Of a DNA stretch of 64,000 nt, positions 44,888 through 53,975 are shown in pieces. Each line of letters opens with the position of its first letter. Positions within the stretch are counted from its first letter, which is position 1. Both the position numbers and the translations under genes were made by a program. A model generated the notes under the pieces. The model worked only from the letters and a program-made list of their open reading frames with translations, made no database searches and was not told the origin of the DNA. Source of the DNA: Paenibacillus sp. 1001270B_150601_E10 (GTDB lineage Bacteria; Bacillota; Bacilli; Paenibacillales; Paenibacillaceae); assembly GCF_015558675.1 (NCBI RefSeq), contig NZ_JADMOL010000003.1:352813-416812 (forward strand), given 5' to 3'.

Positions 44888-46648
44888 CTATCCCTCAAAG
44901 CGATACTGATTCAGTTGGTGCAGGATATGCTGCATCTTCGCATTGCCCCCGGCAACCGGACGCCAATCGTACTGAACGACAGCAGAGCCGCTCTCTGTAA
45001 TCGATTCTGTAAACTTGGACAGCCCCACATTAATAATGGACGGCTTGCAGCTAAGCAGTGCTTCGATCGCCTCAGATGCTGTCTTCGTATCAGCAGCAAC
45101 CGCTTCCGCTGGACGATGACACTTCGGCGTATCCTCCACATGAAGCTTCATCATGGCTAGAACCGTGCGCACCGCTTGGTTATTGCTTTCCTTAACGAGG
45201 ACGCCGGCCTCTTCAAACTTGCGCTTTTGCTCCGCGTAGGATTGAGGATCCTGGTGCGTACCGCACAATGCTGCGACAAAATACAGATTGCGGTCTTCCT
45301 CCTTCGCCTTTGCAGCTGCCTTCCCGATTGCAGGAGCGAGCACGCTTGCCATATCATCGTGACCACCGTAGCCAAGCACCACATCGAATAAAATGACAGC
45401 CGTGGATGGATCTGCCGCAGCCTTCTCGATATGCTGAATACGAGTAGCTGGATCAATCATCGGGTGCGGTTTGCCTTGGGTGTACATATCATCGCCTAGG
45501 TCGACAACGGAATGTCCGTTCGAACGGAGCACATAGCCAGACTCATGGATCAACCCGTCCTTCAGTTGGAGTGCATCCGCGATCAGCATGGCAGCTTCAG
45601 CAGCCAAAGTCCCTCCTGCATACAGGCCTTGAATCGAAACTTGCTCCGGCTTCAGCTCTACGCTTGGCGCTTCTATTTGCACGCTGTACGTCGACTGAAC
45701 CGGAACGCCTTTGCCAAGATCAATCGCGATTCTTGCTGTTTCCTCCAAGGTATAGGCCTGATACACATTTCCTTCATGACAAGTCGGCTTCTCTCCCAAG
45801 AACAATGCCACAACCGGCTTCAATAGGCCTTGCAGCTGACGCATCACCTTATCGCGCACTTCCTTTGCAGGCGGCTTCGAGATCACAACGATGACCTCTG
45901 TCTGGCTGTTATTCGCCAATCCGCGAATGCCATCCATCATGGTTATGGCACCGATGCCTTCCGAAAGGTCGCGGCCCCCGGTACCAATCGCGTGGCTGAT
46001 TCCCCCGCCCAGACGATCGATTAACGTCGTCACCTCTTGAATTCCGGTGCCTGATGCGCCGACAACTCCGATATTGCCTGCCTTTACCCGATTCGCGAAG
46101 GCAAGCGGAACACCAGACAGGATGCCTGTTCCGCAGTCTGGCCCCATTACAAGGAGTCCCTTCTCGTGGGCCTTCTGCTTCAGCTTAAACTCCTCTTCAA
46201 GCGGCATATTGTCACTAAAGATAAACGCATGCAGTCCATAATCGAGCGCCTTCTCTGCTTCTGCCGCCGCATATTGACCAGGCACCGAAATCATGGCGAG
46301 ATTGGCCTGCGGGCTTTCTTTAATGGCACGTTCCCAAGAGCGTACGCTCGTGGTTGACGACTGGCTGCTGCTGACGGATTGGTCGCTTAAAAAGTCATCC
46401 ACGGCAGCGAGGAGCTGATCCAGCTTGCCGTCTCCCTCTGCATCAATGACGATACACATATCGTTAGCGCCAGCCTGCTCGAGCTCATCCGCATAGAGCC
46501 CGGAGTTGCGCATAATATCCTTATTCGCCGGCGTCCCCATCATGATCGAGGCCTGGTTTACGCCTTCTAGCGCTGAAACATGATTCGTCAAAAGCATCAA
46601 ATTGACGGAATCCTGATAGGCATTTTTCTTAATGATCGTATGCAGCAT
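44888..46648 (-). CDS. allF: FdrA-family acyl-CoA-synthetase-like subunit AllF
   Basis: 586 residues, slightly longer than E. coli FdrA (about 555). Succinyl-CoA ligase alpha-like fold: MGPDCGTGILSGVPLAFANR, VGASGTGIQEVTTLIDRLGG and SHAIGTGGRDLSEGIGAIT, then a ligase domain with YAGGTLAAEAAMLIADAL and HPMIDPATRIQHIEKAAADP. Part of the three-protein oxamate carbamoyltransferase. ATG 46648 follows GAGGTG. It sits between allD and allG. Confidence 0.9.
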   Translation of the reverse strand: MLHTIIKKNAYQDSVNLMLLTNHVSALEGVNQASIMMGTPANKDIMRNSGLYADELEQAGANDMCIVIDAEGDGKLDQLLAAVDDFLSDQSVSSSQSSTTSVRSWERAIKESPQANLAMISVPGQYAAAEAEKALDYGLHAFIFSDNMPLEEEFKLKQKAHEKGLLVMGPDCGTGILSGVPLAFANRVKAGNIGVVGASGTGIQEVTTLIDRLGGGISHAIGTGGRDLSEGIGAITMMDGIRGLANNSQTEVIVVISKPPAKEVRDKVMRQLQGLLKPVVALFLGEKPTCHEGNVYQAYTLEETARIAIDLGKGVPVQSTYSVQIEAPSVELKPEQVSIQGLYAGGTLAAEAAMLIADALQLKDGLIHESGYVLRSNGHSVVDLGDDMYTQGKPHPMIDPATRIQHIEKAAADPSTAVILFDVVLGYGGHDDMASVLAPAIGKAAAKAKEEDRNLYFVAALCGTHQDPQSYAEQKRKFEEAGVLVKESNNQAVRTVLAMMKLHVEDTPKCHRPAEAVAADTKTASEAIEALLSCKPSIINVGLSKFTESITESGSAVVQYDWRPVAGGNAKMQHILHQLNQYRFEG

Positions 46649-46712
46649 CCTGCTTCACCTCAGATTGTCTTGTAATAGAAAAAGGAAAAAGTAAACTTGC
46701 AGCGTCAGCTTT

Positions 46713-47762
46713 TTACGTTGCAAACGGGTCCTTATGGTCGTACTTGTTATGATGGATGACATCAGATGCGAGATAATCGTAGATCTCATCGACAATCTCG
46801 ATGCCGTTTGCCTCATTCTCCTGTTCAATCAGATCATAGTTCTGGCCCGGGTACAGCACTTGCTCAAATCCTGGCGCAGGCTTGATGCCGTTCAGATCCC
46901 GCATCGTCTGCGAAATGTTGCGGCGGAAGGCCTCGAGATCCGTGAAGAAGGAAGGATCCATTACGATATGCAGCTGTCCCAAATTCCGACCTTCTGTTAA
47001 GTCGTGGTACATGGAGCTGACACGATTGCCAAATGGCAAGCCGAGCAGCACGCCTGACAGAATATCGACCATCATCATGAGCCCGTAGCCCTTTGGGCCT
47101 GCGATCGGCAGCAGCGCATGAACCTTGAACGGATCATTCGTCCTTACCCCGTGCTCATCTACTGCCCAAGTGTCGGGAATGGCCTCATGCTTGGAGCGTG
47201 CATGGAGAATCTTGCCCCAGGCCTGAACCGTTGTCGCCATATCGAAGGTGATTAACGCATTTCCCTCTCCAGGGGCGGCAAAGGCTATAGGATTGGTTCC
47301 GTAGTAAGCCTCGGCTCCTCCGAATGGCACCACCATTGGATCAGACTGGCACACCGAGATTCCGATCAGCCCCTCTCTTGCAGCCTGCTGTACATAATAA
47401 GATAAGGAGCCGCTGTGACCGATGCGGCGAACGCCAACGATGGCGATGCCGTTCTCCTTGGCCATATTCACCGCATGCTCCATCGCCTGCTTCGCTGCGA
47501 CATGACCCGCGCCATTGTCCCCGTCAAAGACAGCGGAGCACGGCCCCGTCTTCTCAAATGCAAATTGCGGATCTACGTTCGTACCGCCCTTCGCAATGCG
47601 CTCGGCATAATATTCGACCCGCATCGCGCCATGGGAATGAACGCCGCGGACGTCTGCATGAACGAGTACGTCTGCTACGACATCTGCATGGCTTGGAGAT
47701 AAGCCTGCCAGAGATAGCTTGGTACGGATAAGCTGGTGTAACTTCTGTTTGGTTACTCTCAT
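46713..47762 (-). CDS. allD: Ureidoglycolate dehydrogenase
   Basis: 349 residues, the length of E. coli AllD, starting at ATG 47762 after AGAGAGGG. Malate/L-lactate dehydrogenase 2 fold with VHADVRGVHSHGAMRVEYY, VRRIGHSGSLSYYV and YYGTNPIAFAAPG. It oxidises (S)-ureidoglycolate to oxalurate with NAD(P)+. Third enzyme of the cluster. The 186-base gap to allE on its upstream side holds no gene. Confidence 0.92.
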   Translation of the reverse strand: MRVTKQKLHQLIRTKLSLAGLSPSHADVVADVLVHADVRGVHSHGAMRVEYYAERIAKGGTNVDPQFAFEKTGPCSAVFDGDNGAGHVAAKQAMEHAVNMAKENGIAIVGVRRIGHSGSLSYYVQQAAREGLIGISVCQSDPMVVPFGGAEAYYGTNPIAFAAPGEGNALITFDMATTVQAWGKILHARSKHEAIPDTWAVDEHGVRTNDPFKVHALLPIAGPKGYGLMMMVDILSGVLLGLPFGNRVSSMYHDLTEGRNLGQLHIVMDPSFFTDLEAFRRNISQTMRDLNGIKPAPGFEQVLYPGQNYDLIEQENEANGIEIVDEIYDYLASDVIHHNKYDHKDPFAT

Positions 47763-47948
47763 GTCGGTTCCCTCTCTGCATGTATTCCGTCTGCTGCCTG
47801 GCTCGCACATTCATAACGATTTACGATGGCGCCGTATCTACGCCTGTCGACCTCGGCTTACGCTGCGAACTCACGGTGCTAGACTCACCACCCGGCGTTT
47901 GCTTATGCAGGCAGCTGACGGTTGATCGGATTATAATCGCAATGAGAA

Positions 47949-48716
47949 TTACAAGGCTGCATCCCGATTGCAATCTTTGGAATACAAGTAAGCGAACGGC
48001 TCTCTGCCTACCGCATAGGTTGCTTGCGGAACATAAGGTCCCATGTAGAGATAGTCGCCCTTTTTGATCGGAATCCATTCATTGTCCAGATTGTAGACGC
48101 CTTCGCCAGAGAGCATAATGGCGCCATGCTCCTGATAATGTGTCTCTACAAATGGATGACAGCCTCCAGGCTCGAACGATAGAATATGGAAGTTCATATC
48201 AAATGCGAGATCCATGGGCAGCAGGTCTTGAATCTTCACGTTCGTCATGTTGTCGTAATCCACTGCCTCGATGTCGTGCACATTGCCGGATACAACCCAT
48301 GGCTTACGGCTGCTGTCATTCAGCGGCGTATACTTTTGCTTATACAAGAACAGTTTTGTATCAGCCGCCTGCGCATTCTCCAGATAAAGCTTTACTCCTG
48401 GCGGGCAATACAGGTAGCCGCCCGCTTCAAGCAAGAAGGTCTCCTGATCAGCCGAAGCACTCACCTGTCCTTCCATGCAGTACACGAAGGTTTCTACGCC
48501 TTCTTCGCCAAAGCCCTGAGCATTTTTGCCGCCCTCATGCATCGTCACCACATAATCGACGAATTTAGCGCCAAGCCGTGGAGATGCAAGAATCGTCAAA
48601 TCACATTGTTCAAATCCTGGCACGACATTTTTAACGAGACCTTCTGGCGGAATTAAGGCAAAGTTGCCTCTTTTAATAATGGAGCGGCTTGATAACAAAT
48701 CTTGTGGATATCCCAT
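47949..48716 (-). CDS. allE: (S)-ureidoglycine aminohydrolase
   Basis: 255 residues, bicupin fold. The second cupin has the metal-ligand set in the FEPGGCHPFVETHYQEHGAI block with a downstream GEGVYNLDNEWIPIKKGDY. It removes ammonia from (S)-ureidoglycine to give (S)-ureidoglycolate. ATG 48716 lies after AAAGGAG; ATG further upstream overlaps that site. Confidence 0.92.
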   Translation of the reverse strand: MGYPQDLLSSRSIIKRGNFALIPPEGLVKNVVPGFEQCDLTILASPRLGAKFVDYVVTMHEGGKNAQGFGEEGVETFVYCMEGQVSASADQETFLLEAGGYLYCPPGVKLYLENAQAADTKLFLYKQKYTPLNDSSRKPWVVSGNVHDIEAVDYDNMTNVKIQDLLPMDLAFDMNFHILSFEPGGCHPFVETHYQEHGAIMLSGEGVYNLDNEWIPIKKGDYLYMGPYVPQATYAVGREPFAYLYSKDCNRDAAL

Positions 48717-48852
48717 AATCGATACTCTCCTTTTCTTTGAATCCGTTTTCATTTATGGCGATTTATATCTTCTTTCATAACTGTTCGACTGTCTTTAAGG
48801 GCACAGCCTTTCTACTATCATCAGATTCTCGCTTTGGAATCCAAGTCGCCGT

Positions 48853-50097
48853 CTAAGCCTTCTGCGGCGTCTTCTTGATATTGGCGAGCAGCATAACCGC
48901 CGCGCCTACGAGGATGATGATCGTCGCGAGATAGAAGCCTAATACTTTACTGCCTGTAGCATCAGAGATCAGCCCTGTAACAAATGGCGCTACGACGGAC
49001 GACATCATGCCAAAGAAGTTGAAGAAGCCAAACGTTGCTCCGACCCCTTGCTTAGGCGCAATATCTGCAACATAAGAGATCAGAATCGGCTCAACCGCAA
49101 GCTTCCCGAGGAAGCCGTAAAGAATCAAGCACACAATCAGCATCGTCGTGGTGCCTACAGATACCGTCAAATACAGCATCACGGCAGCGAGAAGCTCAAG
49201 AACAATAATGAATGTTATCTTCTTGTTCATAAACTTGTCGGACAAGCGGCTGAATAACAGCGCCCCTGGGACTGCACTAAAGGCGACGAGCGCAGCAGCA
49301 AATCCGATTGCTGTTCCATGGAACCCGCGTTCCTCCTGCAAGTAAGAAGGCAGCCAGGTGACAATCATGTAGTACCCGTAACATGTTGCAAAATAAAGCA
49401 CGTAGGAAGCGACCATCTTGGGATTGGCAAGCAGTCGTTTTAGCGTCGCTTTCTCCTGAGCATCAGCAGCATCGCCTTGTTCTGCATCCGAAGCTTTAGC
49501 TGGCGCCGCTGTCTTCTTGATGTTCTTCGCGAAGACCAGCATCAAGCTGAATGCTAGACCAGCCGTAATAAAGAGCAATACTCGCCAGTTCCAGCCTGCC
49601 TCTTTCACAAGAAAGCTGGAGCCGATTAATCCGATCGCCATACCTAAAGCTGAACCGCTATTGATGATGGCTGTGGATATCCCCCGTTTTTCCTTCGGTA
49701 TCGTTTCTGAGGATATCGAGTAAGCAGGGCCATAATACGTTCCTTGGCCAAGCCCTGTAATGAAGCTCGCTACTAAGATGAACATGAGCGAGGTGGAAAA
49801 GCCGACGAGGACGGCCCCTATCGTAAATAAGATAAAGCCCGGTATAATGATCGACTTACGGCCAAACTTATCGGCAAGCAGCCCTGACGGGATCTGCATC
49901 ATTGTATAAGCAAAGAAAAAGACACTGAAGATAAGACCCATGCTTGCATCTGATGTGACATTAAGGTCGCGTTGAATTTCAGGAAGAATCGGATTCAGGA
50001 TGGTCCGGTAAATCCATATAACCGTCCATCCGAGACAAAGCATCACGATGACCTTTTTCCAATACTCCCACTTTCCCTGTTGGCTCGTGTCCTTCAC
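48853..50097 (-). CDS. MFS transporter, probable allantoate/ureide permease
   Basis: 414 residues, 12 membrane segments, GTG start at 50097 after GAGGAG. Motif A is GLLADKFGRKSIIIPG; QIPSGLL and the overall pattern fit the anion:cation symporter-like group that imports organic acids. A hydrophilic Ala/Asp-rich loop of about 30 residues joins the two halves. The ureide role is inferred only from its place between allC and allE; it is not the usual NCS1-type allantoin permease. Confidence 0.82.
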   Translation of the reverse strand: MKDTSQQGKWEYWKKVIVMLCLGWTVIWIYRTILNPILPEIQRDLNVTSDASMGLIFSVFFFAYTMMQIPSGLLADKFGRKSIIIPGFILFTIGAVLVGFSTSLMFILVASFITGLGQGTYYGPAYSISSETIPKEKRGISTAIINSGSALGMAIGLIGSSFLVKEAGWNWRVLLFITAGLAFSLMLVFAKNIKKTAAPAKASDAEQGDAADAQEKATLKRLLANPKMVASYVLYFATCYGYYMIVTWLPSYLQEERGFHGTAIGFAAALVAFSAVPGALLFSRLSDKFMNKKITFIIVLELLAAVMLYLTVSVGTTTMLIVCLILYGFLGKLAVEPILISYVADIAPKQGVGATFGFFNFFGMMSSVVAPFVTGLISDATGSKVLGFYLATIIILVGAAVMLLANIKKTPQKA

Positions 50098-50156
50098 AAT
50101 TTCACTCTCCTCAGCGCAATTGGTTGTTTGCTCGCTATTGTGTCAGGTTGGATTCC

Positions 50157-51392
50157 TTATACTTGGTAAGCCAGCTCATACAGCGCGTAAGTTAAAGCAC
50201 GAACACCGTCTGCAAGATGCTTAGGACTTGTATACTCTTCGGGATTGTGACTGATTCCCTTGCGGCTGGGTACAAACAGCATGGCGGTTGGCACGAATTT
50301 CGCCATGATTTGAGAGTCGTGGCCTGCGCCGCTATGCATCAGCTTAAACGGAATATGGTGCTCCTTGCATTGCTTCTCCAGGACTTGAATAATCTCGGCA
50401 TTCATCGGAACCGGATCTTCATCCATCCACATGTCGATCACGATCTCGACACCAAGCGACTCCGCCGTACGCTTCATTAGCTCGGTTACCTCGTCCGTGA
50501 AGCGAATCAGCTCTTTTTTGTCGGTATGGCGAATATCCAAGGTAAACAAGGCATTCCCCGGTACCACATTGACCACATTCGGCTTCACATCGATCTTTCC
50601 AACTGTGGATACAAGAGGATCGCCATAGGCTTGCGCCAAATCTAGAATTTGCTGAATCATGCGCCCAGCGGCATGCACGGCGTCCTTGCGATAGCCCATC
50701 GGCGTTGTTCCCGCATGGTTGGCCTCGCCATGAATCTCGATCGTAAAGCGGCGTTGTCCAACGATGCTGTGAACGACCCCTACGGATAGCTGCTCATGCT
50801 CCAGCACGCTTCCCTGCTCGATGTGAAGCTCGACAAAAGCTTTAATATCGCTTCGCAGTGCTGTCGATTCATCACGGAAGCGGAATCCCGCTTGCTTCAT
50901 GGCGTCTACGAAAGGCACGCCATTGAAATCCTGAATCGCCTGCACGTCCTCCTTCTTCGCCATGCCGGTCAAATTTTTGCTGCCCCAAAAGGTATAAGGG
51001 AATCGGCTGCCTTCCTCCTCGGCAAATGATACGACCTCCAAGGTGCGGAGCGGCTGACCATGCTCTTGCCTAAGCGCCTTCATGGCTATCATCGCGGCAA
51101 TAATCCCATACTGGCCGTCGTACTTGCCTCCGTTGCGTACGGTATCCACATGTGAACCGCTCATGATGGTTTCATCCGGATACTGGCTGCCCTCGAGCCT
51201 TCCATACAAGTTGCCGATCTCATCGTAATAAGTTGCAAACCCTTCCTCTTGCATGTATTGCTCTAATGCGCGTTGTGCATCAACCCATTCTTCGGAATAC
51301 AACAAACGTGAAACGCCCCCCTTGGGGTCATTCCCGAACTGGCTTAACCATTCAATCAATCGAATTGTATCGGTTTGAATCGCATCCATCAT
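50157..51392 (-). CDS. allC: Allantoate amidohydrolase
   Basis: 411 residues, the length of E. coli AllC, start ATG 51392 after AAAGGAC. M20 peptidase fold with zinc ligands in SGSHVDTVRNGGKYDG, FAEEEGSRFP, FVELHIEQGS and HSGAGHDSQIMAKF, and the dimerisation-domain HGEANHAGTTPMGYRKD. It cleaves allantoate to ureidoglycine, ammonia and carbon dioxide. First gene of the catabolic run, behind the CTCGAG-element array. Confidence 0.93.
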   Translation of the reverse strand: MMDAIQTDTIRLIEWLSQFGNDPKGGVSRLLYSEEWVDAQRALEQYMQEEGFATYYDEIGNLYGRLEGSQYPDETIMSGSHVDTVRNGGKYDGQYGIIAAMIAMKALRQEHGQPLRTLEVVSFAEEEGSRFPYTFWGSKNLTGMAKKEDVQAIQDFNGVPFVDAMKQAGFRFRDESTALRSDIKAFVELHIEQGSVLEHEQLSVGVVHSIVGQRRFTIEIHGEANHAGTTPMGYRKDAVHAAGRMIQQILDLAQAYGDPLVSTVGKIDVKPNVVNVVPGNALFTLDIRHTDKKELIRFTDEVTELMKRTAESLGVEIVIDMWMDEDPVPMNAEIIQVLEKQCKEHHIPFKLMHSGAGHDSQIMAKFVPTAMLFVPSRKGISHNPEEYTSPKHLADGVRALTYALYELAYQV

Positions 51393-51493
51393 CGTATCTG
51401 TCCTTTCTGCAAGATGTGTGCAAGCTTGAAGTCCATTCAACAGCCTACCTAAGCCTAAGCGAAGTAACGAAAGATACGCTCTTTGCCTCTTCT

Positions 51494-51689
51494 CTCGAGG
51501 CTGATTATGGTTTACACCTCGATTGTAAGCGCTTTATAAAAATTAAACATCGAGGCATCTCGATAAAAAACAGCCTAAACTTTTATCCATATCGGATAAC
51601 ATAAATAACGAGATAACGAGATCTATCTACAGATAAGCGGCTATTTTTAGTCGTTGATGTTATTGCCATAACAATTTGATATCTCGAGG
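51494..51689 (-). promoter_or_regulatory. Array of CTCGAG-type elements upstream of allC
   Basis: Five related elements in 200 bases: CTCGAGG (51494-51500), CCTCGAT (51517-51523), the dyad ATCGAGGCATCTCGAT (51549-51564), two direct copies of ACGAGAT (51608-51614, 51616-51622) and ATCTCGAGG (51681-51689). A separate dyad TTATCCATATCGGATAA lies at 51583-51599. These are candidate operators for the adjacent PucR regulator. Confidence 0.5.
51524..51537 (-). promoter_or_regulatory. CcpA cre-like site upstream of allC
   Basis: TGTAAGCGCTTTAT matches TGWAANCGNTNWCA at 12 of 14 positions, including the CG core. It suggests carbon catabolite repression of the ureide operon. Confidence 0.55.
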
Positions 51690-51759
51690 CTATATTCATT
51701 TTCAAATAGAATGGATTGTTGGTTCCATCATGAAGCGTATTGATCCACTCTATGAAAAC

Positions 51760-51801
51760 AAAAAAACCGCTCACGAGAATGTCATCATTCTCATGAACGG
51801 T
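51760..51801 (-). terminator. Terminator of pucR
   Basis: On minus: ACCGTTCATGAGAATG / CATTCTCGTGAGCGGT with TTTTTTTG, 47 bases after the pucR stop. Confidence 0.9.
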
Positions 51802-51847
51802 ATAAGAGATGAGATAGAGTAAGGCCGGACCAACTTCCTGCACCACA

Positions 51848-53527
51848 TTACGCTTGTACTGCCGCTTCGGCAGGTTCATCTCCAAGCAGCGTCACAATCT
51901 TGAGCCCAACTTGGATCGATAGCATTTCATCTGAATCATCCAGATTAAGACCTGTAATCTCCTTAATCCGCTCCATCCGATACGTCACCGTCTTATAGTG
52001 ACAGTACAATTCCTCAGCGGTCTTGGCTGCATTTTGATGCTGCTGCAAAAACACGCGCAGCGTCTTAATAAGGTCATCCCGATTGGGCTGTTTGTAATCG
52101 ATCAATTTTTTTAGGGAAGGCGGTATGAAATTCGTAAGCGATCCTGTATCTTCAATCAGACAAAGCAGACGATAGATGCCCAGATCGGAGAAGGCTGCTA
52201 CTGCTGATCTTCCCTTTATCGTCGTGCCAAGCTGCAGAGCATCCTGTGCCTCCTTATAGCTTCTTGGCAGCTCTGATATCGCGTGCGCAGCATTGCCGAT
52301 GCCAACCTGAATATCAAGATGCTGAATACGCTTGTAAAAAGCTTGCTGAATATCCTTAGCCGCCTCCTTAATGTTCTGAATGCAGGCGGTCTTATCCCCC
52401 TGAGCATGCTCAACTCCCCACAGAACGACAAGCTGATCGCTCCTTATCCGAATTGGCCCCTCTGGAATTCGCTGCTGGATCATCTCATACAGCATACGCT
52501 GATAAGGGTGGTGCAGGCCGTACAGATCTATGTCATTCTCATCACTGCTTCCGGAATGTTGAAGACGGAATAGCACGATAACATAGGTTTTGTTCAAGTC
52601 CCAGCCGATCAGATTCGCACGCTGATAGACGCTTTGCAAGGAATCGATCTTTGCGTGAAGCAGATCGTCAATGAGGTCATCCTTATATTTCATTTCTACC
52701 TCTGCCACTGCATACTGCTTGACCAGATCCAGCGACATGGAGGTTGCTGCATTCTCTATGGCAATAAAGTCGAGCGCCTCGATAAGCTTATACGTTTCAT
52801 GAATCACAAGGTGAATCTTAATATGATTGACAGTCTCAATCGGAATGACGTACTGGTTGCAAGTCTTGCCTCCCCAATCAGGATAACTCGCACGCTGTTT
52901 ATAGCAAGGAAATTCCGTATCGATAGGCAAAGCGTCGATCTCCTTCTGTAGAATCTTAAACTGATTGAGCTGCGCATCGGTCGAAGACATCGGAAAGAAA
53001 TTACGATCATACAAGGTTACGGGATTCCCAATCAGCTTGGCAAGCGAGTGAATAATCTGCTCCGAGCCTTTATTGGAAAGGGTAAGTGCAATAAATCGAT
53101 CATGCGCTTCTTTAAAATATTTGAGCTTGGTGACCTGGTTGTTAAATAAAGATTCCATCACCGGATACATAATTTCACGGTAAGGAACCTGCTTTGGTAT
53201 CTGGATGACAGGCAGATGGTGCTCATCAGATGCCTCGATAATGCCTTGTGGGATATCTTGAACGAAGCGACCCGTCTTAACGACTAAAGCGCTTACATTT
53301 TTGTCGGACAGCTGCTTCATAAACGCCCGCTGTTCCTGATCATTATACGATTGCAGCGGATACAGGCTGCTTAACAGCAGTTCCCCGCCGCTAATCCATT
53401 CTGCGATATCAGGCGCCTCTATAATGGTGACTCCTCGAATGGGATTGTCGAGCCCCTGCTTGCCGCTCACGACAAAAGCCTGCTGCAGGGTATCAATTTG
53501 AAACAAATCCTTGACTCTGAATTCCAT
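51848..53527 (-). CDS. pucR: PucR-family transcriptional regulator of ureide use
   Basis: About 559 residues, start at ATG 53527, eight bases after GGGAG (an ATG one codon upstream is possible). Domains: N-terminal PucR ligand-like domain (VKDLFQIDTLQQAFVVSGKQ; ISGGELLLSSLYPL), a middle GGDEF-like linker region, and the C-terminal HTH_30 (KTAEELYCHYKTVTYRMERI). PucR proteins activate purine/ureide genes in response to ring-cleavage products such as allantoin. Its own terminator separates it from the allC run, which reads the same way. Confidence 0.88.
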   Translation of the reverse strand: MEFRVKDLFQIDTLQQAFVVSGKQGLDNPIRGVTIIEAPDIAEWISGGELLLSSLYPLQSYNDQEQRAFMKQLSDKNVSALVVKTGRFVQDIPQGIIEASDEHHLPVIQIPKQVPYREIMYPVMESLFNNQVTKLKYFKEAHDRFIALTLSNKGSEQIIHSLAKLIGNPVTLYDRNFFPMSSTDAQLNQFKILQKEIDALPIDTEFPCYKQRASYPDWGGKTCNQYVIPIETVNHIKIHLVIHETYKLIEALDFIAIENAATSMSLDLVKQYAVAEVEMKYKDDLIDDLLHAKIDSLQSVYQRANLIGWDLNKTYVIVLFRLQHSGSSDENDIDLYGLHHPYQRMLYEMIQQRIPEGPIRIRSDQLVVLWGVEHAQGDKTACIQNIKEAAKDIQQAFYKRIQHLDIQVGIGNAAHAISELPRSYKEAQDALQLGTTIKGRSAVAAFSDLGIYRLLCLIEDTGSLTNFIPPSLKKLIDYKQPNRDDLIKTLRVFLQQHQNAAKTAEELYCHYKTVTYRMERIKEITGLNLDDSDEMLSIQVGLKIVTLLGDEPAEAAVQA

Positions 53528-53975
53528 CATTCCAGCTCCCATCACAGTAGAAGTAGATTCTCCACATCAGATCCACAATCAATCTTAATATGCATGCTGT
53601 TTCTATAAGAGTAACGTAATTCGAAAAAGAATGCATCTTCTTAGAACGGCAGCTCCTTGAAGATTTGGTGACTAAAGACAGGCAAACCGCCTTAGCTAGT
53701 AAACAGGATGCGCAGAAGAAAGGATCATGAGATAAAAAAGGGAAGCGAGCAATTGACAGTCTACTGCCAGCGGAAAGGCCGTGTCTTGCATGGGGGTGGA
53801 ACATGATGAGGTGAGTAAAGGATACAGCAGCAATTAAACATTCTTTGCTGCTGTATCTGTGTCAAAGCTAAAGCATCATTCAACTTACGAGAGTGAACGG
53901 CATGGAGGAATCTGAATAAATAAAGTCACTTGAATTCCGTTCATGCTCATCCTGGCTTTACGTGTATCGATTCAA
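53528..53975. other. Intergenic region with a perfect hairpin
   Basis: 448 bases upstream of pucR and downstream of the helicase gene. GATACAGCAGCAA (53821-53833) and TTGCTGCTGTATC (53845-53857) form a perfect 13-base stem, probably the helicase gene terminator, though it lacks a T-tract. No gene seen. Confidence 0.45.
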
